Shown: positions 55,901 through 64,000 of the stretch, piece after piece
How positions within the stretch are numbered: position 1 is the stretch's first letter
How the letters are laid out: every line of letters begins with the position of its first letter
NCBI GenBank assembly: GCA_025084515.1
Contig: JAJAGP010001973.1
Coordinates: 1 to 64,000 of the forward strand
DNA length: 64,000 nucleotides
Direction: 5' to 3'
From: Ancistrus triradiatus
Lineage: Eukaryota > Chordata > Actinopteri > Siluriformes > Loricariidae
Notes under the pieces: model-generated
Database searches by the model: none
What the model was told of the DNA's origin: nothing
The model's input: only the letters and a program-made list of their open reading frames with translations
Program-made: the position numbers and the translations under genes

Positions 55901-58421
55901 TCCGATAGAGGAACAATGACAAACTGTTCATAAATGTTATAACTATTGGGTCAACCAAGATACAAAAAAGACAATCCTTCCTGGCTGACAAAAAAGAAGC
56001 AATTCCAGACTTTGTTATGTGTTCTGAGTGTTGAACACAATAATCTTAACTGGTAGCGTGGCCGAGCAATCTAGCTAAAGCTAGCTCTGCTGATAGCGAG
56101 GGCCAGACACAAGCCAGCTGCTGCTGCTATTTTTCTTTAGCAGTGAAGAAGTTTCCATTAAAAGAAAAGCTGAATAAAAAATGTCTATATGCTGTCATTT
56201 ATAATTGAACAGAAAAAAACGTAATTAACCAAACTGACCGATCATATGTTAAAAAAATCGGAAATCGGAATCAGCCAAGAAATAGTATGAACCAGTATGC
56301 AAATAGTATGTAATATTGGGTTCAAGCAACAACCAAATACAAGCTTTTGGATCATGAACTGTGCCAGGTTATGGTTTTTATACTGGTTAGGTCTGGGACA
56401 TATAGAATGTGTATCAAGCATTGATTAAAACCCAGTAGTATTTGATTAAGTCTATGTTTGGTCCCGAAAATATATGCTTATGTCTGTGTTTGGTCCAGAT
56501 AATATATGGTTCCTGTTGTGTTGCTTCAGAGAACATTTGGCTCTGGTTGTGTTTACCCAGACAGTATTCAATTCAAGAAATGTTCGGACCAAGTAATGTT
56601 TAGTTCTGGTTAGGTTTAGGTTTGGGCATCTTTGGTCGTATTTTGTAGTATTTGGGAGAGGGACAACAACCAAAGCAGAGCAGTATTTGTGTCAAGCTTT
56701 GTTTAGGCCAAATAGAAACGGGATCAAGCGAAAACCAAAACATTTTTGTCAAGTATGTTTTTGCAAAGTAGTAGTTGAGCCACCATGGGCTGTGCTGACA
56801 CAGCATTTGAGTCAGCCTTTATTTAACATTAGCCATGTTTACTTCAGGCCATATTTGTGTCGGAATAAGTTTCAGGCTGTGATGTGTTTGAGCTGCGTTT
56901 GCAGCAGAAAGCACACTGTTGTCTCTAAATGACTCAGATAATAACAATAGGGTCACTCAAAGGGTTGCAGCAGGTCAGGAAGCCTGTGAAGTATTAAGAA
57001 ATTACATGGTTGCATTGTTATCAGTCCGGGTAGAGCATTTCAAATGAATGTATGTCAAATATCTGCTTAATAACGGTAATTCTGTTGTCTCCTATTGTAA
57101 ATATTTTGCCGAGGATTAAACAAACCAGCACAGCTTTATGTCATTTGAGCTCATGAATGAAGCTACAGCGGTGGATTTTGGAGCGCTCAGTCTCTGAGAA
57201 GCTCTTTTTCCACATGTCCTGTTTTTCCAGTGTAAGCCACTTTCTTTATGTTATCACTTCCAGACATTAGGCATCTGCAAATCCCTAACGTGTAATTTCT
57301 TGCCACAGACAGACATCAAAAAGTCCTAAGAGTGGATGTGATGTGTGTTTGATGGATTTGTTTACTGGTATAAGCACACACAGTGGCTAGTGACTAACAA
57401 AAGAATAGTATATAGAAGTTTAGAACCATCACAGACTATTAACGTTTTACCACTGACAATTGCTAACGCAGCAGATGGCACATTGACAATTAATATAGTA
57501 CAAATCACAAAATGATGTTGATAGCATTAATTAATAGCCTAAATTGCCCCTGTCCCAACTTTTTTTGGAATGTGTTGCAGATCTGAAATGCAGCAATGGA
57601 TGCTCATTAAGAAATTAAATGAACTTGACCAACAAAAAGTCCAAAATATCTTAGGTTCATACTATCTGCAATGAAATAAAAGTCAAAGTAAATGTAATAA
57701 ACACTGTCTTTTTTCCATTTTGCATTTTCCAGACCATCCCAGTGATTTGGGTTTGTACCATATCAGAGGACCACAAACATCCTACATGAATTACAGGGTC
57801 ACAAAAACACAAAGTCAACATTTAAAAATCAACTAGCAAAACCAAACATTTACCTGAGACGTCCAAATGCTCCAGATTTGGGCATCTCGAGACCACCTCA
57901 AAGACTGCTTCATTTGACACATTGTAACATCCGGCCAGGTCGAGGCGCCGTAGCTCGGGGCAGCACTGTGCCAGGGTGTAGAGGCCACGGTCAGTAAGTC
58001 TGCGGCAGCCACTCAACACCACCATCTCCACAGTTAAACACACATTGGGCGTGTCCTGGCACAGCCGGCGCGTCAGCACTCGCAGCGCCCGGTCCACGTG
58101 TGACACGTCGCCTGTCAGACGGACTGTCCTCCAGAGCCGTGGGTCCCACGCCAGGTTGTACCATCGTCGGCAAACCCGGGCGCAGCGGCACAGCTGGTTA
58201 GTGGGCAGATGGGCGAAGATCTGCAGGAAGGCGTGGTCGGGTAGCATGTCAATAGGAGCACCATGCTGCTGGTCTTTGGATTGGCACATCCCACGCTGAG
58301 GGTAGGTGAGGCCAGCGGGCTCAGTACCAAAAGACAACGAGGAGCCATTGAAGAAGGCGGGTGAGGCACGAGGAAGGATGAGAGCAGGACTGGGCGTGCT
58401 CAGTGTGCGCATGCTCACGTC
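49944..58421 (-). CDS. fbxl7: F-box and leucine-rich repeat protein 7, last two coding exons (5' incomplete)
   Basis: FBXL7 is the substrate-recognition subunit of an SCF ubiquitin ligase; its F-box binds SKP1 and its leucine-rich repeats bind targets (family knowledge). Exons in gene order: from at or beyond 58421 down to 57854, then 50680-49944, joined by GT-AG with phase 1. The first has SMRTLSTPSPALI, then the F-box (MLPDHAFLQIFAHLPTNQLC and CARVCRRWYNLAWDPRLWRT) and the first LRRs (SGCRRLTDRGLYTLAQCCPE). The last exon carries about nine LRRs, for example CFALEDEGLHIIAAHCTQLT and GCEGLTDHGIEHLAKSCSKL, and ends EHTNPAFF as in human. Exon 57854-58421 runs into a 100-N gap, so its acceptor and the N-terminal exons are not visible. 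The 7.2-kb intron is full of repeats and the tRNA-Leu array. A long plus-strand ORF over the last exon is a shadow. Confidence 0.94.
50844..51974 (+). mobile_element. Tc1-like transposon (family B), broken
   Basis: The left end tacagtggggcaaaaaagta is intact and the right end ttttgccccattcta is mutated. The frame at 51209-51424 begins MAKTKELSKDTRKKNVDLHQ and reads the HTH region with STVGATVRKMEDIQDHDNLP. The DDE core is largely deleted; a late phrase (LTSYSVCQSGEDLQETFDLC) survives. It is in the fbxl7 intron. Confidence 0.9.
51985..52190 (-). repeat. DANA-like SINE
   Basis: Minus strand: a head with ggcatggtggctcagtgg and a body with gttcaatcccactgtgg, ctttctgtgtggagtctgca and cacatgtattaggtt. 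It lies directly beside the Tc1-B right end. Confidence 0.75.
52330..52495 (+). repeat. tRNA-derived SINE with teleost 3' tail
   Basis: tagtggttaaggtactggac, caaggcccataacccacaat and gtggctctggataaatggta, ending gctgtaaatgta. Confidence 0.75.
52500..53745. other. fbxl7 intron sequence without recognised features
   Basis: No exon or well-defined repeat was recognised. The minus-strand frames at 53062-53375 have no family resemblance. Confidence 0.4.
53750..53875 (-). repeat. tRNA-derived SINE, partial
   Basis: Inverted phrases gtggcttagctgttaaggta, ctgccactgttgggtccttg and cccttaacccacaactgctt; the 3' tail is missing. Confidence 0.7.
54005..54930 (+). mobile_element. Tc1-like element (family D) split by a SINE
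   Basis: Family D sequence 54180-54425 (catccattcctgcatttcag, then acaaatgccacttaaaactt) resumes at 54653 with agaagacttatgttaaag and cagaagcggcactgacttct. Between them is the SINE at 54428-54652. DDE-like phrases at 54740-54900 are frameshifted. The right end breaks into tRNA-Leu-like sequence at about 54905. Confidence 0.75.
54428..54652 (+). repeat. tRNA-derived SINE inserted in Tc1-D
   Basis: Head gtggccaagcggttaaggta, box-B-like gggttcaaatccc, conserved gtaagtcgctctggataagg, then an expanded tail of aaatgta units. Confidence 0.8.
55260..55340 (+). pseudogene. tRNA-Leu(AAG)-like pseudogene
   Basis: tRNA-Leu layout with D arm, anticodon loop TTAAGGC (anticodon AAG at 55294-55296) and intact T loop GGTTCGAATCC. 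The acceptor stem has several mismatches and the anticodon stem one (CTGGA against TCCAT), so it is unlikely to give a functional tRNA. Confidence 0.65.
55460..55540 (+). tRNA. tRNA-Leu(AAG)-like gene, best copy, possibly decayed
   Basis: Starts GGTAGCTTGGCCGAGCAG, has the anticodon AAG at 55494-55496 in loop TTAAGGC with a paired stem (CTGGA/TCTAG, one G-U), a perfect long variable arm (GTCTCTTCGGAGAC) and box B GGTTCGAATCC. Defects are two mismatches at the base of the acceptor stem and one in the T stem. It may be transcribed by pol III, but full function is doubtful. Confidence 0.5.
55633..55713 (+). pseudogene. tRNA-Leu(TAG)-like pseudogene
   Basis: Starts GGTAGTGTAGCTGAGTGG. The anticodon stem CTGGA/TCCAG is intact, but the loop is only six bases (TTTAGG) with anticodon TAG at 55667-55669, one base short. 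Box B is GGTTTGAATCC. The loop deletion and mismatches suggest an inactive copy. Confidence 0.6.
56052..56073 (+). pseudogene. Truncated tRNA-Leu 5' fragment
   Basis: ggtagcgtggccgagcaatc-type start identical in form to functional tRNA-Leu 5' ends, then the sequence diverges at ctagctaaagctagctctgc. Only the acceptor and D-arm 5' parts are present. Confidence 0.6.
56080..57530. other. fbxl7 intron sequence without recognised features
   Basis: Region 56440-56720 repeats words of the type tttggtcc and gtatttg in a loose, degenerate manner. No exon or transposon was identified. Confidence 0.35.
57535..57765 (+). mobile_element. 3' end of a Tc1-like element (family D)
   Basis: ccctgtcccaactttttttg, gaatgtgttgcagatctga and ctgcaatgaaataaaagtca match the 7625-7857 fragment. 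It is about 90 bases from the fbxl7 exon 57854 donor. Confidence 0.7.
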
Positions 58422-58521
58422 NNNNNNNNNNNNNNNNNNNNNNNNNNNNNNNNNNNNNNNNNNNNNNNNNNNNNNNNNNNNNNNNNNNNNNNNNNNNNNN
58501 NNNNNNNNNNNNNNNNNNNNN
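58422..58521. other. Assembly gap of 100 N
   Basis: Exactly 100 N, the conventional size for a gap of unknown length. It cuts the fbxl7 exon. The next bases (gaatcgataagaagaatcgg) are a GAATC-rich short repeat, a plausible cause of the gap. Confidence 0.98.
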
Positions 58522-61377
58522 AGTCGATAACTGGAATCGATAAGAAGAATCGGAATCAGAATCGGAATGCAAATGATACCCCATCCTACACTGCACTCAT
58601 GAAATCTCACCATCAGTCTGCGTTTGGCTTCAGTGAGCAGGATCTGATGTCACGAGCATGTGTCTTCCATCGTGACCCAGGCTTTGACCCCTGGCGGCAG
58701 ACTGTAACCTGATCGCGCAGTCAGACGTGGAGAACTTTGGCTGTTAGGAACCGAAGCATGCATGGCTGCATGTTGATGAACTGACATCAAGACAATGCAA
58801 AGCTACTGGAGACACAAACAGACAATTTCCAGAGACTCTTCTACACCGTGCCTGCAACGTACGTGCCTGTGGCTGACGGCGACATCGCACATGCCTCTGT
58901 TTTACCCCTTCCAGCGCGGCATCTTGCTTTCATTAAAATGCCTTCTTCATTTCTCAGGCGAGAGTCCTCTGGCTGAGCGGTACGTAGTGCATTAAGAAGC
59001 AGCTGCAGGACCACATGGACAAATCACTCACAGACGTCTCGCTCCTGGTGTGTCCCGACAAAACCAGAGATACATATAATCAAACTGGAGATTGTGTTTA
59101 CAATTGGCTGAGTTTGGATGGGAAATGAATCCAATCTAAGCTATATTTTCTGGAAAGAGTAAGTATTTGGAGGCACAGTAGCTAGAAAATCATCCAACCT
59201 GCTGAGTCCGTTGCTTAAAGGAATGGTCTAGCGGAAAATCTAATTTGCACAATTTTCCATTTGTCCCATAATCAGTTGAGACAGGTTTTAAATGTATTGA
59301 AATGAAACTATATGTAACTGTAAGTACATGCTCTGGTCTTCGGAGACTTTCTTAAAATCGTGAAGTAGCATAATAACATTTTTTTAATACATTTTCTAAA
59401 ATAGTAATAGCGCATTTATGAATGCATGTTTAGGGTCTGGGTAAATTCAAGCATTTTGTGACATGCAAATGTGAAAAAAGCCTGATGAACAGGTGGCAAA
59501 CTCAAGGACAGACACAGCCCACTGCTTTGGTTCCTTCCACCTACGCAAATTCATGAAAAATAATACTTTAGTCACCCAGAAACTAAAGCCTGAAATGGAT
59601 CGCCAGTTCACAGCACGTATCATTAACATCTGGCACTCTTTCCCTTAAGACACTATGTAGCTACCTGAGATCTTAAAACATATGTTGGTGAACACAAGAC
59701 AACAATCCAAGTGCTAAACTAAGACAAAAAAACTGAAGTTCAATGACAAACTTGCAGGTTAGGTAACTAATAAACACAGTCGCTGGACTTCATGGAGGTA
59801 CTAGACTGTATATGGAGAATCAAAAGTACCCAGCCACCAGCCTGCCTTGCATTCCATAGATACAAGATTCCATCTGAGGGAGGGAAGTTTGGTTGAGGAT
59901 CATTTCCCCTCAGCTGCAACAGTAACCCTATGCCAGTTGGAAATGGCAGAAGCGATGGGATATTCTGTGAAGTCATGCTCTTGCCATAGAACTTCAGTTT
60001 TACATAGGCACCCACTTCCCTGCAGCAGAGGGGTCAGAATGCACCGGGATATGTCAGCAAAGGGAATAGGGCATTTCCAAATTGTGGATAAAGAAAGGAA
60101 AGGTTTTTAAAAATTGCATAAACGAAAAAGATTATTAGTGCGCAACACGACAGCAACAATACAGCACCACTTTTTCTTCCTAGAAAGGATCTACACTCAG
60201 CTTTAAGAGCCCAAATTATTGTTGCACTCCATGGTTTACAGAATACATGCAGTAAAAAAATGAATAAGCCCTTTAGTTTATGACCCTTTTGAGGGCCCTC
60301 AAAAATCCCAATATGGCTCAGGCAGAAATTGACACTGGTATCCCTGATTTAAAGGAACAGCTCATGCTTACAATAAATTAAACTAAGTAATAGCCAGCTG
60401 GCATCTTCCTAAAGCACTGGTCAAAACAGACAGCACTCCATGATCTATGAGGTGGCAAAAGATTTAAGGTCAGAAAGCAGAGTGGGATGAAAAGTGTTTG
60501 ATATTTTCTTCGTCCATTCATAGTCAGAGGTTCCCTCCTTCCATAACCCCAGAAAGTTCTGTGCTGTCTAATTACCCTAAAACAAGTCCTTCAATGATGG
60601 TGTGAATGTAAATATCAGTGATCTCCTGAGAAACCTCACTGTGCAATGAGTCATTCTTTCAGGATTCATTTTATTAAAATCAAGAACATCATAGAGGAAA
60701 TATTCAAACATCTGGTCCATAAACGAGAGCTTTGCCACAGTAAAGGAGGCAGAAGAAAGGGGTTTCCATGCCCCCTTACCCCCTCTCCCCTCTCGTGGGT
60801 TTGGGAGAGCCTTGCTCATGATGCATAAAGCAGAAGGGGTCTGGAGAAACAGTCTGAAGTTGCCTAGCTTCATGTCCCAGCCGAGCCCCCGTGCGCTTAA
60901 ATTAACCACACTCATGCACATTAGCAAATCACGAGAATCAAAAAATGGGAAAATGTGAAGAGGATAAACATTTATGGAACACATATGGTTCCAATACTGA
61001 ATCCACTGCTGGCGGAACGAAAACGCTCTTTGATCCGGCTTGCAAGAATAACATCTTTTAATTTAGGAATTCCACAAGTCCACAGAGGTTATCAGTAGTA
61101 CAGACAGCTGACCGCTTCAAATAAAAAGCCACATTGCAATTATTATAACAAGAATTGAGATCAAGATTAAGATTTGATTATTATTTAATATTTTACGACT
61201 ACGTAGTTGTCAAGGCACAAACAAGCAGTCACTGATTAAGAACATAAAAATATTCAATAATCCAAAGTAGTGCTTAACAAAGAAAGTTGTTTATTCAGTC
61301 TGTAATCATACATTTGTGAGCAACTGCTGGCAACTGCTGTTTTATTTAACCCTAAGTATGATGTAGGCTACTAAATA
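58522..61377. other. Upstream intron of fbxl7, no features recognised
   Basis: Apart from the GAATC-rich stretch at 58530-58570 I see no exon, RNA gene or named repeat. Short ORFs here have no recognisable similarity. Confidence 0.4.
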
Positions 61378-62098
61378 CACTGACTGATTACTTATGAGGT
61401 ACACCTCCTTGTTTCTAGACTCATTGTCCATTTTATCAGATCCACTTACCATAAAGAAACACTTTGTAGTTCTACTCCATCTGTTTCTCTACATACTTTG
61501 TTGAGAAACAACAGATCCGGTACTGGGTGATGGATAAATCTCAGCACTGCAGTGACACTGATGTGGTGGTGGTGTGTTAGTGCGTTGTGCTGGTAAGAGT
61601 GGGTCAGACAGCAGTGCTGCTGGAGTTTTTAAACCCTGTAGTGTCACTGCTGGACTGAAAACAGCCGACCAGCCAACATTTTCCAGCCACCAACATCCTG
61701 GAGGCAGCGTCCTGTGAGCACTGATGAAGGATTACAAGATGACTACCACAAACTGTGCAGCAACAGATGAGCTACTGTCTCTGACTTTACATCTGCAAGG
61801 TGGAGCAATATGGTAGATGTGTCTAATAGAGTGCACAGTAAGTGACAACAGTGTTTCAAAACTCCAGCAGCACTGCTGTGCACCACCATATCAGTGTCAC
61901 TGCAGTGCTGAGAATGATCCACCACCCAAATGGCACCTGATCTGTGCTGGTCCTGACCAGGGGAAGAACACAATATGTAGGGAAACAGATGGAGTCTGTA
62001 AATGTAGAACTACAAAATGCTTCTATATGGTAAGTGGAACTGATACGATGGATAATGTAGAAACATGGAGGTGTACCTAATAAAGTGATTGGAGAAAG
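61378..62098. mobile_element. Palindromic foldback MITE
   Basis: The left end gaggtacacctccttgtttc and the right end catggaggtgtacctaata are inverted copies. Internal phrases also pair, for example cactgcagtgacactgatgt with atatcagtgtcactgcagtg, and cagcagtgctgctggagttt with aaactccagcagcactgctg. It is non-coding. A fragment occurs at 29905-30175. Confidence 0.8.
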
Positions 62099-62129
62099 TA
62101 CATTAAAACACAATGGTGTGAACTCTACA

Positions 62130-62300
62130 TAGTACTTTTAAGTAGTTATTGTCACAAAGCAGCTTCACAATGAACTGAGTCTAGACCCCAGAGGCGACAG
62201 TGGCAAGGAAATACTCCCTGAGGAGCAAAAGGAGGGAACCTTGAGAGGAACCAGATCCAATTCTCCTCTGAGTGAGATGGACAATAATGAATTCTTAACA
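62130..62300 (-). repeat. Dispersed repeat fragment
   Basis: tcacaaagcagcttcacaat, gcgacagtggcaaggaaata and ccttgagaggaaccagatcc match the inverse of the 46860-47050 copy. Confidence 0.6.
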
Positions 62301-62496
62301 GTCCTGGAACAGCTGAAGATAAAGAAATCGAGCAACACTGTGAAAAAGATATGAGATATCCAATGCCGTGATCAAGAGTCTTGATGAGAGAATTCAGGTT
62401 TTAGCTGAACTGTAACAGTTTATATCTTCTGTGGAAGGTCTTGAAAGTGGGGATGCAAACAAAAGTGCTGATGTACTAATCCTGTCAGTTAGCTAC

Positions 62497-62965
62497 ACTG
62501 GATGTCCAAAAGTATGGAGACATGACTTCTAACTAGTGATCTCTTATTGATCTGACTGCTAACATGTTCATAATATGAGGCATGCTGGCAAAATGTCCAT
62601 AAACAAGCGGTGGCAGTAGAATGGGTTGTACTCAACCCGTCAGTGACTCTCAATAAGACAATTTCTTAGAACAGACAGTTCATCAACTTTCTGCTCTGCT
62701 CTCCCAAAACAAAGTCTACAAAATAATGGTTTGATGGAGAACTGGCTTGTACTGAACCCTGATCTTGACACCATCAGACACCTTTGAGATTAATTGGAAT
62801 GTCAGTTGCGAGCCAGGGCTTATCACTGATCATAAATCATGTTCCAAAACAAAGTGGAAAGCTCCTCAGAAGCATGAAGAGTTGTAGCAGCAATGTAATA
62901 TTAATTCCCATGTTTTTAGATCTAATCTTTGGGTGTCTATACACTTTTGGCTATGTAGTGTGTTC
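62497..62965. mobile_element. MITE with Tc1-type inverted ends
   Basis: Begins tggatgtccaaaagtatgga and ends gggtgtctatacacttttgg and ctatgtagtgtgt. Internal gaactggcttgtactgaacc and ttccaaaacaaagtgg recall the 32797-33268 element in inverse order. Confidence 0.65.
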
Positions 62966-63875
62966 TCTGGTGGCCAAACAGAAATGACATCACAACCACA
63001 CTCCAATTGATGTCCGATACCAAAGAAAACGAGCAGCTTGTGATGCAGCACAGCACCTCTTAGCCTCCTTGAAGGAAGTCACAACGTCATCGGATCCGTT
63101 CGGGCACAATGGACCGAGCTGCCTACTGACTTCCTGTTTCACCATACAGGAAACCAGTGCAGAGACAATCGTCGACCACGGTGGCACAGTTTCTACAGAG
63201 TTACATACAATGGCTTGTGGTTTAGGTATTTAACGAGTGAAGTGTGTACAACAGTTCTCTACACACTTTGTGTAAACCCATTGTGCAATATTGTACCAAT
63301 TGTGCCAAACTTGAGCAGTCAGTTGTTTCTTGGTCATGTGTGTCACCGTGTCTTTGTACAAGACTTAGAAACAACTCAGCAGCTAAAAAAGTATCATATT
63401 TTATTCATTCTTTATGGAATATTCCAACTTCTTCAATCAAATCTCACTCAGCTGCATTGTTACCCTGTATTGTACAAACAGTTGATTTATATGTAAGAGC
63501 AGTTGCATTTTGTTAGATGTTAAAAATATGTAATCATATAATTATACATTTTTTCATCACATAAAGGTTTTAGGATGAGCTTACCAAAGCTTACATTTGG
63601 TTTAAAGAGCTGCATTATTCCTGGAATATTGCTTTAAGACGGTGGAGCACTGAGGTTTTCCTTTTGGAGGTTCTAGTACTGCTTTAATAGACTGGAATAT
63701 TCCTTTGCACTCTGGACACATCTTACTGGAGACATCTTACACTCTTATTTTGTCTTACATTCAACTACAAACTAATAATAGCAGGTGATGACTGGTTTGT
63801 CTGATCTCACGGTTTGTGAGTAAGCAGGCACTCAAGGCAACCAAATGTAAGTGTGCAAGCACTAAAAAGGTGAGT
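62966..63875. other. No features recognised
   Basis: AT-rich sequence; the short plus-strand frames at 63215-63516 overlap each other and have no family similarity. Confidence 0.35.
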
Positions 63876-64000
63876 TACAGTGGGGCCAAAAATATTTAGT
63901 CAGCCACTGATTGTGCAAGTTCTCCTACTTAGAAAAATGAGAGAGGTCTGTCATTTTCATCATAGCTACGCTTCAACTATGAGAGACTAAATGAGAAAAA
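63876..64000 (+). mobile_element. Tc1-like transposon (family B), cut by window end
   Basis: Begins tacagtggggccaaaaatat and gattgtgcaagttctcctac, the left end of family B. The remainder lies outside the window. Confidence 0.85.

Larger units (their letters stand above)
54935..56073 (+). repeat. Higher-order tandem repeat containing tRNA-Leu-like copies
   Basis: A flank of about 350 bases at 54935-55285 is repeated at 55715-56070 (about 780-base offset): acttatgtgttc, tgtgttaagcttcg, attaccac or attaccat, ccattggctg, aatgtatgagttta, catggctacaat, gtgatggtgga, acaatgacaaactgttc and cagactttgttatg. Each flank ends at a tRNA-Leu-like copy. Between the two flanks lie two more tRNA-like copies at 55460 and 55633. 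Confidence 0.85.

Overview
This is nuclear DNA of a teleost fish, probably an otophysan such as a catfish. The evidence is four intron-containing vertebrate genes with GT-AG splice sites and a dense load of fish repeats: several Tc1-like families, hAT elements, DANA/Mermaid-like SINEs and tRNA-derived SINEs with the common teleost 3' tail. The clade below teleost is inferred from repeat style only. Repeat-family names come from recognition, not from a database search.

Layout. (1) 849-16587, plus strand: cdyl, a chromodomain plus crotonase-fold corepressor. All seven coding exons join in frame to 599 aa. (2) 27170-19551, minus strand: rpp40, a protein subunit of RNase P/MRP, eight exons, 359 aa, lying tail-to-tail with cdyl. 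From general knowledge the human genes have the same arrangement at 6p25. (3) 36540-30437, minus strand: an impa1-type inositol monophosphatase, eight exons, 280 aa, with all four classical metal ligands at their usual residue numbers. (4) 58421-49944, minus strand: the last two coding exons of fbxl7, cut off upstream by a 100-N assembly gap. No complete gene is seen from 58.5 to 64 kb or from 37 to 49.9 kb; these stretches are mostly repeats.

The repeats fill introns and spacers and are often nested. The clearest cases are a hAT inserted into another hAT, each with its own matching 8-bp target duplication; a SINE with a 16-bp target duplication inside an older Tc1-like fragment; Tc1-like copies inside other transposons; and a tandem block of tRNA-Leu-like sequences with AAG and TAG anticodons in the fbxl7 intron. 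In this text Tc1-A to Tc1-G are local labels for Tc1-like families told apart by their ends or coding remnants. None of the transposase copies is intact.

The four genes do not form a pathway: chromatin repression (cdyl), tRNA 5' processing (rpp40), inositol recycling (impa1) and ubiquitin ligase targeting (fbxl7). I see no CRISPR array, no bacterial or viral gene and no convincing new gene system. The most unusual items are the tRNA-Leu higher-order repeat, the nested hAT pair, a GC-rich foreign insert inside a Tc1 copy, an rpp40 splice acceptor made of a dinucleotide microsatellite, and a long foldback hairpin near 49.2 kb.
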